A stretch of DNA of 64,000 bases, from assembly GCA_013396655.1 (NCBI GenBank), contig WBMV01004777.1, positions 469,128 to 533,127 on the forward strand, written 5' to 3'. A program made the translations under genes and the position numbers. Below, piece after piece: positions 12,801 through 27,800 of the stretch (position 1 is its first letter; each line of letters begins with the position of its first letter). The notes under the pieces are model-generated. The model ran no database searches and was not told the DNA's origin. It worked only from the letters and a program-made list of their open reading frames with translations. Origin of the DNA: Campylorhamphus procurvoides (taxonomy: Eukaryota > Chordata > Aves > Passeriformes > Dendrocolaptidae).

Positions 12801-15800
12801 ATTTCCTTGCTGCACTTCAGAGAAAGCTAGTTTTGGAAGGCATATCAAGATTTTCACTGGAATACTGCTGAATCAGCATCAGTTAGAATGTTAAAATTGG
12901 TCATTTATAGCTTACAACTTTTCATATCTATTGTTTGTTGATTTTTGCCTTTTCGTTCAACTTTTTCAGTCTTTTCATTCTGTAGATTCTGAATGTAGCT
13001 AATAAGATTTAAATTTGGTAGTATAGTATAGTAATTTTTGAACCAAAAGCATACACTAATCTACCAAAATCTGGATTTCTAGAGTCTGTGTTTTCTGAGG
13101 CCTTTGTCAGGCAGTGTTAAAATTTGCATTTCAGCTTAAAAAGTTAATGCTGTTGCAAGTTGAGATTAAAATAAAAACAAATTGCAAAACCAATTAAAAT
13201 ATTCAAAATGTTAATTCTGGATCTTGGTTTTGCTTCAGATCATGAAAAAAGCATCATACACTAGCAACGCTTGACAGCAATACTGATCACCATAGCTGGA
13301 GACAAGAACTTAGAGGTTTTTTAGAAATCTCCTTTTTTAAATCTCCTTTCATTTGCTTCAAAGCAATCGAGATTTTTCAAACAAAAATTTTTTTGCATCT
13401 TTGGGAATGTCATTGGTGATTCAGTGAATGCAGGTATCATGTTGTGTGGGAAAGCACATTTTTTTGTGTATTGGTTCTTAGCCATTAAGGAAAGGCAAAG
13501 GTAGCATCAATGCATAGCCACAGAAAATATTTGAAAAGCCACAGCAAACCTGATGTTCTCCTAAGGAACTTCTGTAAATTTTAATTTCAAGTGATAGCAA
13601 TAACTCTTAACACAATGATTCTCATTCTTACTTTGCAAATTGTCTGTTAATTGGTAATATATCACATTTTTCCTATGTCAGTTCTTTCTGGTTTTCAGTG
13701 GCTTTTAGGCTTCATGTTTGTTGTAGCACAGTAAGTTCCTTTTCAACTGTCTTTTGTGTTTTGTTTTCCAGTTTGAAGCTGCATGGGTGCTGACAAATAT
13801 TGCCTCGGGAAATTCCCTTCAGACTCGAATAGTGATCCAAGCAGGAGCTGTCCCCATCTTCATAGAGCTGCTTAGTTCAGAGTTTGAAGATGTACAGGAA
13901 CAGGTAAAGATTGAGAGCAGTGTTGAATTTCATGAATTTTGTGTTTGTATGTTGGTTTGTGGAGGCTTTTTTGTTTGTTTTGTTTATTTGGGTGTATGTT
14001 TTGTGTTTATTTTTCTTTTTCTCCTCCTTTTTTTTGCCTCTCCCAGAAAGAAACAAGGCTATTCTGTAACAAAGCTTTTAGAGAAAATGTAGTATTTGGC
14101 AGTTTTGCACAACAGTTCCTTTCCACTTAGTATGTGGCAAGTTATCTAAGCAAACATTGTGTTTTTTCTCTTTCTGGAAATGATATATTTAACCACAGCC
14201 AATGGGGTAATGCATTTTCATTTCTAATGGGTTAGTATTTCTCTGTGTGTTGAGAAACTTGGGACACCTTGTTTGAATAATTACTTTAGAGAGGGAAGGT
14301 TCATGTGTGTTTCTCCTAAAGATAAAGCGTGAGTGGAAATTATAGTTTGTTCTCTACAAAGAAAATTACAGTTTGTTCTCTAAGCTCATTACAGCATAGA
14401 TGAATATTCTTTAAATCCCACAGGGATCTGTGTAAAGCACAGACCAGACATTTGATTCAGTAGTTTCTACATTAGGTCCATAACTTATGTTTGAACAAGG
14501 ATGTATTTCAGACATTTAATCTCGCTTTGAAGACTTAGGGTGATGAAACATTAATGATGTTAACAAATTTAGTTTCAGCCAATCTTAATCCCAAGTTGAA
14601 AGTAAGTACCTTTACTGTACAAATTTGACTAGCTTTGGAACCAGGTATTTGCTTTTGTTTCATTCTCTACTTGGTTAGTTCTGTGTTTTTTCTTAAAACT
14701 ACTTGCAGGCCATAGTTTAAGCTTTACTTGAGCAAGTGAAATTAATTGCTGAGTTCTCATTATTAGAGTCTTTCTGCGGTGTTTGGTTTGTATTTTGGTG
14801 ACCCTTTTCTGAATGTTCCTTTCTTTCAATATCTTTTTTTGCTAGTGAAATGGCAAGCACTGAATATTTCTGTAGCACTCTTTCAATAATGCTGTTTGCA
14901 GGGATAGTACCTCATTTTCATTTCTACCTGATACTTTGGTGTGTAAATATCCAAGATGTCTTTGTGGACACTCTGCCAAGAAGCTGGCTGTGAGCTCAGG
15001 TTAAGCTGATTATCCTGTATGATCCGTTGTTCTTTTCAGAGTCACTGACTTCCAGGGTTCAGTTCTCCATCCTGTAAGTGTGACCTCTATTCTTTGTTCC
15101 TGGATGTCTGACCTTGCATTTGGCTGCATTGAGATGCATGATTGGAGGAGTCTCGACTCTCAAACATTGGATTGCTTTGTGTAACTTGCCTTTCTTTCTT
15201 ATAGCTGGCTCAGAATGTACCACCTGTACTTAGGGTTGCCTAACATTTTCCACAAGACAAACATTTTTTTTCAGTTGCTTATAGCTTTCAAGTTCTTCCA
15301 CTTCGCAACTTTCCATTTTCAATGTTCTGTCTCAGACTGAATTATTTTTGAAATGTTTTTTTTTCAGAGAGATTGAATTCAGGTGTTTGAGAAAATACTA
15401 AAGAAAATAAGAGGTATTTTTGTGTCCATTTTTTTAGCTTTGAGGAAATGAGTCTGCTGCTGTTGTAGAAATTAGAAATGTGATAGGGAGCTTGCCAAAA
15501 TGGCAGATAAATGCTGTGTTCTGTCCATGTGAAAATTCATTCAGTCTTATCTAAATCATGCCTTTTAGAGTTTGTTTTTGGGGGTTGAGCTTGGTGGCAT
15601 TGCTTTCCAAATTCAGCCATCATTTGTAGAGTGCTGTTCCTTCAGAGTCATTGATCCTTTGAGTATGGTAAGGACTACTTTTAGTTTTTATTTTTCCTAA
15701 TGATCAATCTTCTGTGCAAGTCCTAACTTGTTTTTTTTATTAGTGTTGTTATCATCACTGCTGATGTTCAGAGAGCAGGTGGGAAGAGCAAACCTGTTTA

Positions 15801-18800
15801 GATTAAGTTGTGCAATCTTCAGTCTTAAGATGGGTGAATTAACAGAAGAGGTTAGGGATTATTAAGTAGTTTATCTGTCTCCTTCCCCCTTTGCCTCGTG
15901 ATAAACTGCTGACATGTTAAAGTTCAGATTGCAGGCAGGCAGAGTGGGTTGGTTGTAATTACGAAAAAATATTCTTCTACGCAGTTCAGGTGCTGCTAAA
16001 GCCACGATCTCACTATTATCAGTAATCTCTAAATTCCGGTTACAAATTGATCTGTAGTAACCTGTGCTAGAGAAAGCAAGTGCACCACTGCGAAGTGTTA
16101 CGTACACCTTTTCATAGTGGGTTTCTGTGCTGCAGCTCTAGAGATTGCAGCCCTGCTCAGACCCTGACTTGGGGTTTAATACAGGCCAACATAAAAGAAA
16201 TTCTGCTTTTTTTTTCAACAGCTTTAAAAAAAACCCAAACACTATACCACAATATCGAAACCAAAAATTAAAAGTACTGAAAAGTTAGCTCTTGTATTTT
16301 GTGTTACAGGATAGCGTTAGTTCACAATTGCACAGTATTTTTCCAGATGACTCTTGTCTCATTCAGTATATGCACAGATTGTTGCCCTGGTAACAGAGGA
16401 GTAGGTAGTAAAGGAGGCTTTGATTTGTCACACTGTGACCCTGTTTGTTAAAGTTAGAACACATTGTAGTTCATGAAGGAGAATAGGGAAGAAATTCTTA
16501 CAATTAAGATGATTTTAGGTTTGTGAGAAAAATGTTTCTACTGCTTAGGCTGTCTGATGCTGGGTGATTTGCTTCTATCAGTTTTCAGTAAGTGTGTACT
16601 AGTTCTCTGCTTTTTGAATGTTCAATGTGAAATATTTCCATGTCATTTTGTAACTGCGGACAACCCAGCAGAGACTTCTGTAGTTAGGCCTGTGTTTTGA
16701 GCAGGTCTCATCCTGGGTTTCTCAAGGTGGATTTCTGAAACGGGAAGATATTCGGCCATAATTTTCTATCATGTAAAATGATCATCCTGATCTTGTCTCA
16801 CAGTAGTACTGTGAAGATTGTTATTTTCAAGCAACTCTTGCTGCAGTTACAACAAATTACAAAAATACAGGAAAATACCAAAAATATAATGACATGTTTA
16901 GGGCAGATGGGCCAGAAGGTAACCTTACAGTCATATAGTAAAGGATGAAAAGAAACAGAAATATTGAAAGCTGTGTTTTGTAAGTCATTTTTTGTTCTAA
17001 ATGGGATAGTAGTTCTGTGGAAGGAAGTGTTAGTGGCAATATAATTTTGAACATGTAATATAGCATAAGCAAAAATATTCAGAATATTATTTTACTTACT
17101 GGCTAGTCATTATCCATTGTTTTTTGTCTTAGAGTAAGTCAGTCTTAAAGATTTACACCTCAGCTTTGTCTTTTATTTGAAACTTCCCTTAGCTGTGGCT
17201 CAGGAACAGATACTGATTTACCTTATCTTCTGATCATGATTTTTCAATATGTGTTTCTCAGAAGCCAGTTTTAATCTAATGTGTGACACTTTTTCCTGTG
17301 TATGTGCTAGTTTCTGAGTCTAGTGAAGATGCCAAATCAGTGGTTTTATAGTAGCCTGTGAGGGTTATTTATGTTGTTTATTTATGTTTAATAAACAACA
17401 TATATGTAATGAAATGATACCTTATATCTTTTTACAAGATCTGTTTCCCACTGAGCTATGCAGGCTGACTTTAATTACTCTACCATCCTTGAACTCTTTC
17501 ATTGCTTGCGTTGTCTATCAGTCTTTCTTGGATTGTATGTCACTCTTTCTCTGTGATCAGTGGTCAATCCATTTGACATCCATTTTCTCATCAGGGAAAT
17601 TGAATTTATCACAGAATCTTTATTAAAACTCTTTGTCTACATCTTCTCACCTCTCCCCATTTCTGTTTTTGGTGTACTGGTGTTTAGATTTAGTCAATGG
17701 TACATATCCTAGCCTTCTTCCACTTAACACAATCTTTTGCTTCCAAAAACCATCTAGAGATTTTGATATGCCCACCTGAAATTATTTATGCTGAAGGACT
17801 TCATCAAAGCCTTTAGACATGCTTAAGGTTTGATCTAGCTTCAGCAGTGTCTTAACTGCAGTTCTTTCCTGACTTTCCTTGCTGCAGTTCTTAAAACTGA
17901 AATGTCAACTTGGGTTCCCTTGATGAACATTGAATTCCCTTCAAAAACCATGCAGTGCAATGTGCTCCCTGTCAGAGATGTTTGAGATTCACTCACAGTG
18001 ACAGATATGGTCACTGTGCTCTGCTGGACAGCCAGTGGCACGAGCATCCCCAGCTGCCCTGTTCTCCTTTGGAAAAGTCTTCATTTTCAGCGGAAGCAAC
18101 CAACATGTTTTTCCCTCAGTATTTTTCAGTTTCTAGTTGTATTGCTAATCCTTTTGGTTACCATCGTTTGCTTGGCAGAGGTGCCTTGAGTGTGGTGTCC
18201 AAGTGCTGTTTGGCTTTTACATCAGTAGTCTTACTAAGTAAGTCTTGGTAATCAAAATCAGGAAAACCAGCCAAAGCATGAGTATGAGCTACTTTCTCTG
18301 TTTGGTGGATGAGATGAGAGAAAGAAGGAGCTATGACCACCCAGCCACTGAAAGAAAGGTATTTACTGTGTTAGGGCATAGTAGAAGTCATATCTTAGGA
18401 ATATGGTCTTCTGATATTCTTCCTTATAAGTCCACTTGCTGGCTTATAAGCAAGCCAGGCTTCACCGTCTTCATCCCAGCATTAGATCTATTTCCCAAGT
18501 CAGCAGCCAAATGTAGAGAATGTGTTGAGTCTTACTCCGTAGTATTTCTTCACCTCTCAGAGGCACAGATTCTATGCACTGTTGGTGGTTGGTTTAGTAC
18601 TTGGTTTAAATATCCAAAGATATGATGAAATAATGGCTGAGAGTCTTCAGCATCCAGGAGGAAGTGGAGGATGGTCAAAAAGCGCATGGAGTATTCACAG
18701 AAGGCACCATATAGTTCAACAAAACTCTAGTTAGTAGTTATATAGTACTCTCCAAAACTTGTGCTTTACTGTTACTGACTATTGAAGTTGTCAAGCACTG

Positions 18801-21800
18801 CAGGAAAAAAACACTGGAGTTCAGTAATGAGTAAAATAATCTGGAGACCTGTGACAATTTCTACTCCACTATTAGCAATAGTTAGAAGTTTAGATAGATG
18901 TATAAAAATAAGTGCTGTCAATTAACAAGGCAGCATTTGCATTTTCAGTTTACACACAGCCTTCTACCTACAATGGATGTTAAAAAGTCAGGCTACTAAT
19001 CTTAAAATTACAGGTTCTTGTCATCCTCAGGTCTGGATGTAGATATTAGGAAGTACTGAAATGGAAATTTTTTTAGAGTCAAATATTTTTCTTAAATTTA
19101 ATAAGCTCTGAAATTTAATGGAATTAAATATCCTTTTACCTCTGCAATTATCCAGGAAAGAAGATTAAAACATTTGGGATGTGTAGAATGAAGCCAAAAT
19201 GTTAAGGCAAGCATTTGCATCTTGAGAAATGCACAAAGGAAGAAATGGAAATCACTGAACATTATGCAGACAAACAAACCCTGAAGCAACTTGCATTGTT
19301 CATGTGTTGTCTTTGGGAACCATGACATAATTTTTTATTTATGGCAGTGTCTGTTGAGGAGGGTTTAAATGAACCTGACTCAGGTTCATCACTTACTTGA
19401 AAAGCTGGAGTAATTCCTTAAGGAAGGACATCTTCCTTGTTGAATGAAACCTTGCATATTTTTCAAAAGTTTATTTGCATCTTGGTGTCCTGTTGGTGAT
19501 TAGCATTACAAGGATTTCTTGCAACAATCCTCTCGTACCAGGTCCTGTGATATCAGACTACTTGGCCAAGATTTTTATTGCCATAAAAAAATCAGGGGTG
19601 GTAAAGCAGTAGAGATGCTATTTGATTTCTCTTGTCAGACTTTTTGATATGAGACTTGCTGTTGCAAAGCCAGTCTGTCATTCGGGGTCAGAATGGATTC
19701 TTGGATTAAGTGATTATCACTGTTGTCAACCCTAAAAATAGATATTGCTATAATGGCAGAAGCAAAGACCAGAGACAAGTGAAATATGTCTTCCTTGTTT
19801 CAGCACATGTAAGGGTGTCCAAGCGAGGAGACTATGTCTTCACATAGTCACTCACATGTTCAGTGAAAGGAAATTATTGCAAATTCTGACTTTTTTCATT
19901 CCTAAATGTTTTTAGAAGATCCACAAGTGTTTTTTTTAGAACCATCTATAATTTTAGGCTTCTAATTGCTGCAGAAATACAAACATTGTGGTGAGCAACA
20001 AGTGTGGTTCCATACTGTTCTAGCACAAACGACCTTTTGCAGGAGGTGGCATTTGTTCTGTCTCTTAAGCTAAATTTTTCTGGTGACTGTCCTGTGCATC
20101 TTTGAGTCCATGAGGCTGCCAGACCTGAGGTTATACTTTTCAGATAAACTGTTGTCACAACAGTTGTGAATGAATAAGAATTGGAATGAAAAATAAGTAC
20201 TCATGACAAAGAACAGTTTGGGGGGAACGTAATAATGGCTGATCTGTTTCACAGCAAAGGTCAGTATAGTCTCGTGCCCTGCCTCTGACTGTGGCTGACA
20301 GCAGAAGCCTGGAGAACAGTAGGAAACAAAACAAACTAATCCTTCCCCAGAACAGTCTCCCAGTCTCTTAACAACTTGCAGTTTAACAACCTCTGATTCT
20401 GTGGTATTGTTAGTAGTACTGGTACAGAGGAGGAGCCTTTTTATTTTGTATATAGCAAGCTGACATCTGTATCTACATTTTGTATATATGTCTGGTTTTA
20501 GCTGTATTAGTTTTGCAGGGTTTGCTAGTGGATTTGGGCCTTCAGGGTGGTTGGAGTCTGTTTTTCAAAGTAGCATCTTCTTGCTGCTTTGTAAAAACAT
20601 GTTGCAGGATAAATCTAATATAGTAAATCAGTTGACATCACATCAAAAATGAGTAAATAAGTTTATTTTGGGTTATCCAAGATTTCCTTTAGGTAACAAA
20701 TCTGATGTATTCTGTCAGTATTTTATAGGAGCCATTTATTTCAAGTAGGTATAGGGATGTTTATTTTGTGTGAGGAACATGCCTATGTTGAGTTGGAGAA
20801 AGTTATGCACTGTAACACATTTTACTACAACTAAATACATAGTTCAGCCTTTAACTGAAGAGAAATTTGGGCAGGACATTCAGCTGCTATCCATGACAAA
20901 TAGGATTGCTTTTGTCCTCCTTATGAAGAATTGGCATTTCCAGTGGTTGTATAGATACATGTATCTATAAAACCGAAAGCTAAACAAGCAGATACATGTA
21001 TCTATTTGATGTGACTGAGCCTTCTGCTAACTTGAAATAAATAGTAAATGTGAATTTAGCTTTCTTGTGTGTCAAAATATTGTCTGCAATTTGCATGGAA
21101 TTCATAAAATCGCTTTTATACTTCACATAGGTTACTTGTAATTTGTTTAGGTATATCTCTCATACTAGTGGACGATGATATGAAAAATGCCACTTGGCCC
21201 AAATGTATAAATCAAAAATGATTAAATCTTTCGTTCTCATCATTTTACAGAGGGAGGATTTCATGCAGCTTGAATTCTGATATTTTTGATCTTCTCAAAA
21301 TGAAGTGTTACAGATGCCCAAGGGAGAAAGTATCTGTCCTTGCATTTTTCCATGCATATGACTTAATCAACAACGCTGGTTCTATCTTGTATAGTTTTAT
21401 CTTAAAGAATATGTCAATGCCTATCTCAACTCTTTGATTCTCAATATTGGTTTATCTTGCATATGGATTCTCATTTTTGTCTTAGTTGTTGTCATCATTC
21501 TTAATATGACTGTGTAAGCAATGCATGCTTTTATGACTTCTTAGGGAATACTAATATGGGCTGTTCCACATAAACACTTTGGGGTAGATACAGAATTGCT
21601 TGACCTGTGCTATGAACATCTGGATTTAAATTAGCTCTGAACAAGGAAGAGTGTAGAATTAGAATGTTACTAAGCCTGAGGAGATGAGCTCATCTCTTAT
21701 ATTGTAGATAGAGCAAAGTTATGTCTGCCTACACAGTCTTTGGAGACACATGTTGGCTATTCCTCTTAGATCTGTATAAATATTCCTGAAACATACAATG

Positions 21801-24800
21801 AGCTTGAGTATATACATTTAATACTCAACCAGAACGCATTCCCCTTCTGTATGTTGTCCAGGATCTAACAGTTAAAGCAGAGTATCTCCCAGCTCTAATA
21901 CATATATTATACTTGTGGAATTTTGAGAATAAAGCCATTACTATTCTGTTTTTCATTACAGGCAGTGTGGGCTCTTGGCAACATTGCTGGAGACAGCACT
22001 ATGTGCAGAGACTATGTTTTGGACTGCAATATCCTGCCCCCTTTATTGCAGTAAGTCTGTTTTAATGTGTTTTCCAGAATTTTGCTTGACTGTCTGATAA
22101 GACTGAAATTTGGTTTTTGCCTTGAAGAACAATGATTTTTGGGTTTTGGGTTTTTTGGTGTTTTTCGGACTTTTTGGTAGGGTGTCCTGAACTACTTTTG
22201 TAGTGAAGATAAAACGGAAGCATGTTTTAGAAGCAGCTAAGCTGGAACTATTTTGTACTACAGTGTGGGTGGATGCCTGGGGTTACTTTAGAGTCACAGA
22301 ATATTTTAAGTTGAAAGGCACCTCTGGAGGTCATCTAGTCAAAGGCTTTCTTCATAGCAGGTGAGATCAGATTAGGTTGCTCAACTACTTAACCAGTCAA
22401 ATTTGGAACATCAAAAGTAGGTTCCGTAACTACCTATGGCAACCTGTTGCACTGTTTGATCATGACATGGTGAAACTGTTCTGATACCTAATCAGAATTT
22501 TCTGTTTTACTTTGGGATAGTTGTCTCTTTTCCTACAACTATGCAACTTTGAGAAGGATCTGGCTCCCTGTTTTCTGTATCCACCTGTTAAACTGTTACC
22601 AGCAGAAGTTATATCTCTTCTTACACAGTCTGTTTCTAAGGCTGAACAAATCCCATTGCGTGCCATTTCTCTAGTCTGCTAATTATCTTGATGGCTCTCT
22701 GCTTAAGGATCATATTATTGCTGAAACAGTGACACCATCTTGTGTTGTCATGCCCAAATTACGATTACTCAGCTTCTGTCTTTTGCAGATTCTGTTTGCA
22801 GCAGGAGAATCCTCCAGTGCTCTCATAAAGACATTGTGGTACACTGTGGGATGGCTATGAGAAAAAGAAACTGTATTGTTATATTTGTGGGAAAACTAGG
22901 TCTTGCCTTTCTGCATTCTCCATGACAAAGCGAGACTGAAGCCTGAGGCTGACATAAAAATTCAGTTTGGCTAAGAGAATACTCTCCAAAATTACCTGCA
23001 TGTGCTCCTCTGAGTAATTTTGTTACAGTTTCTGCGCCTTTTGACTGTTAACCTGCCACATCAGTTTCTAAGCAATTAATTGAGCACACTTTTAGTGTAG
23101 TGGTTATTTTACTTTTTGGGATACTGCATTCCTGTATCTCACATGTGTCTTAGTACCCAGTTATCAAGGATGATTTTCTTCAGGATGTAATTTTGTAGGG
23201 AAAAAATCTTAACATATTTTGCCCTGATGTATGTTAAAATGGGTTTGTTTTAATGGTTCATGCAGTTGACCCTACAGGGTTGCCTGGCTTTGATTTTTAA
23301 AAGGCAAGGATTGGAATATTTTGTTGTTTTGTTTTAGACTGCTTTCAAAACAGAACCGTCTCACTATGACCCGAAATGCTGTATGGGCTCTATCCAACCT
23401 CTGCAGAGGGAAAAATCCTCCTCCTGATTTTGCCAAGGTAAGAGATGATTTAAGGGAAATAAGCAAATAAGAAGTGAAAGTTAAACTGAATAGAAAGAAT
23501 GGTTCAGAGAAATTCTGAAATATTTCATGAGCTTCTTACAGATTAAATTTTTTGGGCAGACATTCCCAACCACTGTTTTAATATGGTTGCCTCCTAACTT
23601 TTTGTTGCTGTACCTGTACTGGAGATGACCATCCCATAGCAGACCAACGCTGTACATTATGGCTGCTCTAGTGCTATGTGTGGTACATCTTAACAGACAA
23701 GTATGAGTTTAAGTTGCCAGGTGTCGTACTGCGGAGGCTGAAAAATTGTCATAGTACTTTTCTGTGAACATACTCCTCTGTGCTTGTGTAGCCTTGCACA
23801 GAAGTGCTACCTAGATCTGAAATTTTCCAATTTCAGATGCCAATTTATATGCCAATGCCTAGTCCTATAATGACACATACAAAATTAGCTGACATAATAG
23901 ATCTTCTAGCAAGAATCTTTTAATTGTACAGTGTATGTATCTCCTCTTAATGTCTTACAGGTTTCACCTTGTCTTAGTGTGCTTTCTTGGCTGCTCTTTG
24001 TCAATGATACAGATGTATTAGCTGATGCCTGTTGGGCTTTGTCCTATTTGTCTGATGGCCCCAATGATAAAATCCAGGCTGTGATCGATGCAGGAGTCTG
24101 CAGAAGGCTTGTGGAACTGCTGATGTAAGAAACTCATTATGCGCAAGCTTACTGTCCACTCTTTTCCCTAAAATCAAGGTTATAACAACTGGAAGTTTAG
24201 TTAAATAGATCTTGAAATGTTGTGATTTTCCAAAGAGCAAGATTTGAGTTTTAATTTTACCTGTCTGTTCAGTGTGCTCTCTTTGTCACGAGTAACAGAA
24301 ACAATGGAACTTTTCTTGTATGACTTTTGATATTTCTTAAGACATTTTTTCCAGTACCTAACAGCTACATTTTTGTAAAATCCATAATATATACTGGAAT
24401 TTTCCCTGTGCTATTGAAGTTCACATTATAATTACCTAAGAAGAAATTTGCCAAAGGATATCAAAGATAAAATTGTAAGAAATGATTAAATTTACTAAAA
24501 TTGACAGTACCGGGAACCTGAAATACAAATAATTTCCTAAACTCTTATTGTAGAAGAGTATATGCACACTTTGGTCAGTAAAGTGTAGCTATGAGAGGTG
24601 GGTCACAGAGACTGGCCTTGTTCAGAGCCATTTCTTCATGTCTAAGGTCAGGACATGGAACATGGAATAGCCTAAGAACAAGAAATAATGGTTTTCACTG
24701 AGGTAAATAAAAAGAGTATTAAGGCTTTTAAGATTAAAGTGAATGTGATGCTGGCTGAATGAATAGAACATAGTGCCTGTAAGTAGCTTTTTATAAAGAA

Positions 24801-27800
24801 GTGTTTTCATTTGAGAAAAAAAATTCTTTACTTCACCCTTCGTATTCCAAACCTGATTTAACAGTGATGATAAAGGAATGCATATGATGACAGAAGGTGA
24901 TCACATAGCTGTATGGGTTAAATACAAGGCACTCTCTGTGTTCTGCTGTCTCATTCTCTGCCTTAAGTATATTTTATAGTTAAAGCTGATTATTTTTCCC
25001 CTCCCCAGGATGCTTAAACTCTGAAGTACTTGTATTCTTCTAATATTTTATTTTTATGCTACTGAATGATATCTAAAGGCCTAAATATTTAGAAACCCTA
25101 GGAAGGCTTACTGTTAGTTTAAAACCAGAATGTTTTGATTCAGGTAATAAGATTTAAGTCAGATTTACTAGGGTAGTTTTCCGCTGGCTGATGGATGTTC
25201 CTTCCTTGAGAATGTAAGGTGGAGATGCTTCAGGCTGGTTAATGCTTAAATTTTTATTTGTCAATTCTAGGCACAATGACTACAAAGTTGTATCTCCTGC
25301 CTTACGAGCTGTTGGGAACATCGTCACAGGAGATGATATCCAGACCCAGGTATGGATTCATTTTCTCTTGTGTTGTACTGCAGTTCATCTTTCTGTAAGT
25401 TGTCATAACCTGTTCATAAGCACCTCCTCTTCCTTTTGAAGTTTGAAAGTGAGGATTGATGGCACTAATTGCTTCAAAACATGTGGTGGTTTTCGCAGCT
25501 TTTCTGTTTAGTCCTGAACTTCTGGTGATTCTTAGGTAGCTATGTCTGGGACTTGCAGACAGTTGTGTGATGCTGCTCAATGGTGGGGTGTTTTTGTTTG
25601 TTTAAAGTGTGTCTGCTTCTTAGGGTGAATTTGATTCTGAGTGATATGCCATGGTAGGGCCATCAGAGGCCTGTCACACTGAATGCTGTTGGCAATCTAT
25701 AATCAGTATACCAAAACAAGTGTCTGGTCAGATTTTGGATGGTATGTAGCTGTGTCTGGGCACATGATTGGAGAAGCATTTGGAGCATTTTCTCTTGTAC
25801 TTTGGACATGTAAAATTTTGATTTTTGGTAATGGAAATTGTCCTGCAATTCTTCTGCTCTGTAAAATTGTGAGTTTTTTACAATTTTTTGGTAACAGTTT
25901 TGGTGGCAATTCAATTTTTAAAATAAGAATTGTCACTGGACACAACATGGGCAACAGTCTACCCCACAGTGTCAGCTGATGTGGGAAACAGAAGTAGTTG
26001 GAGCTTACAAGTATACAAAAATACAGGAAAATACAGTAATCTTAATTTTCTTTGGTCATAATGGGCTTGGTATCTTCTTGTGTTCAGGTCGCACCGAAAT
26101 CATTATAAAAGCATGGTCTCTTAGCCTGAATGACTCAGTAGTTTTGCTTATTAGCTTTTCTGCAGAGATCTATTTCTTACTTCTTGATTTTTATTTTTTT
26201 TTGTTTTGTTCATGTTTGGTGGTCTGGGGTTTTTATTAAAAGTTTTTGGGATCATCTGGTGGGGTATGCTTTTTAAATTTGCAAGACATTGTATTCTTGT
26301 TCCTGTGATTCTTTATCCTAAATTTCTTCTAAGGTGTATTTTGTTTGTTTTGTTTTGTATTCAGGTAATTCTAAATTGTTCAGCCCTGCAGAGTTTATTG
26401 CACTTGCTAAGCAGCCCAAAAGAATCTATCAAGAAGGAGGCATGCTGGACAATATCTAATATAACAGCTGGAAACAGAGCACAGATCCAGGTAACCTTTT
26501 CAGCTATGGTCAGTAATCTTTATCTTGCAGGCTAGAAGAAACACACATCAGATGGTACACTTTTTTTGTGCATAAAGTGTATTTTCGTATAGGTACGGGT
26601 AAGAAGTACATTAGGAGCTCTGTGTGTAATTAAAATATTTGTGGCCCAGTCATCTCCCAAATTCAAATTACTCAATTTTCTAATCATCTACAGATTGTAA
26701 GGGGGGAAAGATGGTCACGCTAGAGAATGACAGAATGGGGCTACGGTCAAGAAAATTTTGTCTTAAATAATTTGCTTTGCACTTTTGACAATCTCTAAGA
26801 TACAGAAACTCTCTGGCTTAAAAGAATAAGTGCGAAACTTTGAGAATCAAATAATTGTACGTATTTCTTTATTTCACCATCAGACACAGACAGCCCTATA
26901 TTGTAAAATACTTTATTCCAGTTTATATTTTCTTATAATTCCTGTTACAGACAGGTGTGCTTAGCCAAATTGAGATTTGCTATTTATTCAACTGAACAAT
27001 TTTGGAGGCTATCTACCATGTGGCATTGGGATTTGTCACTTCTGGTCATCCTTTATGTTAAGTGATAGCACACAGAAATAAGTGTTTCACTCCCTTATGT
27101 CAGTCATTACAATTAGGCTTCCAAAAGATCAAATATTTGTTCTGAATCTGAACTGCATATCAGCCATCAGGAGGAATTTCCAGGACTTGTCTCCAGCTGG
27201 TATAAATGAGAGATGGAACATTTTTTCCCCAGGGAAAAGCTTTTCTTTGGCTTGATGAAGAAGAAACAGCTCCATTTCTTGTTTTCCCTCAATACGGAGT
27301 TTTGTTCAAGAACAGTTGTAATAGGGGAGTTTTTTGCTTGGCCTTCAAGGATGTGGTTTGGCCTATCTGGATGTCAGAAATCCTCCAAAGCCACTCTATC
27401 ACTCCTCTTCTCAACTGGACAGGAGAGAGAAAATACAAGGAAAGTTCCATGAGTTGAGAGAAGGACAGGGAGAGATCACTCACCGGTTGACTCACCAGAC
27501 TCAGCTTGGGAAATTAATAGAATTTATTACCAATCAAAATCAGAGTAGAATAATGAGAAGTAAAACGAATCTTAAAAACACCTTCCCTCCGTCCTCCCCT
27601 TCTTCCCAGGCTTAAGTTTATTCCTGATTCTCTACCTTCTCTCCCCTAGCAGTTCAGGGGTGCAGTCAGTTCATCACAGGTTGTTTTGGCTGCTCCTTCC
27701 TCCCCAGGGAGAGGAGTCCTTCACCTGCTTCAGCATGGGGTCCCTCCCATGGGAGACAGTTCTCCATGAAGTTCTCCAGCGTGAGTCCAACCCACAGACT

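Larger units (their letters stand above)
13904..21961 (+). other. KPNA1: KPNA1 intron 6
   Basis: 8058 bp. A T-rich tract follows the donor (13960-14040). The intron carries three old CR1-like pieces, listed separately at about 15000-15225, 17430-17580 and 20255-20470. It also holds a 21 bp palindrome with an AP-1 core (19369-19389) and a pair of palindromic direct repeats (20950-21005). Open frames such as 18245-18625 have no recognisable domain. Confidence 0.75.

Noticed and set aside
18245..18625. 126-codon + strand frame in KPNA1 intron 6
   Set aside because: Codons look random, no domain is seen, and no good splice signals fit.
25683..25979. 98-codon frame in KPNA1 intron 10 with a hydrophobic look
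   Set aside because: T-rich intronic DNA gives Phe- and Leu-rich frames by chance. The flanking KPNA1 exons join without it.
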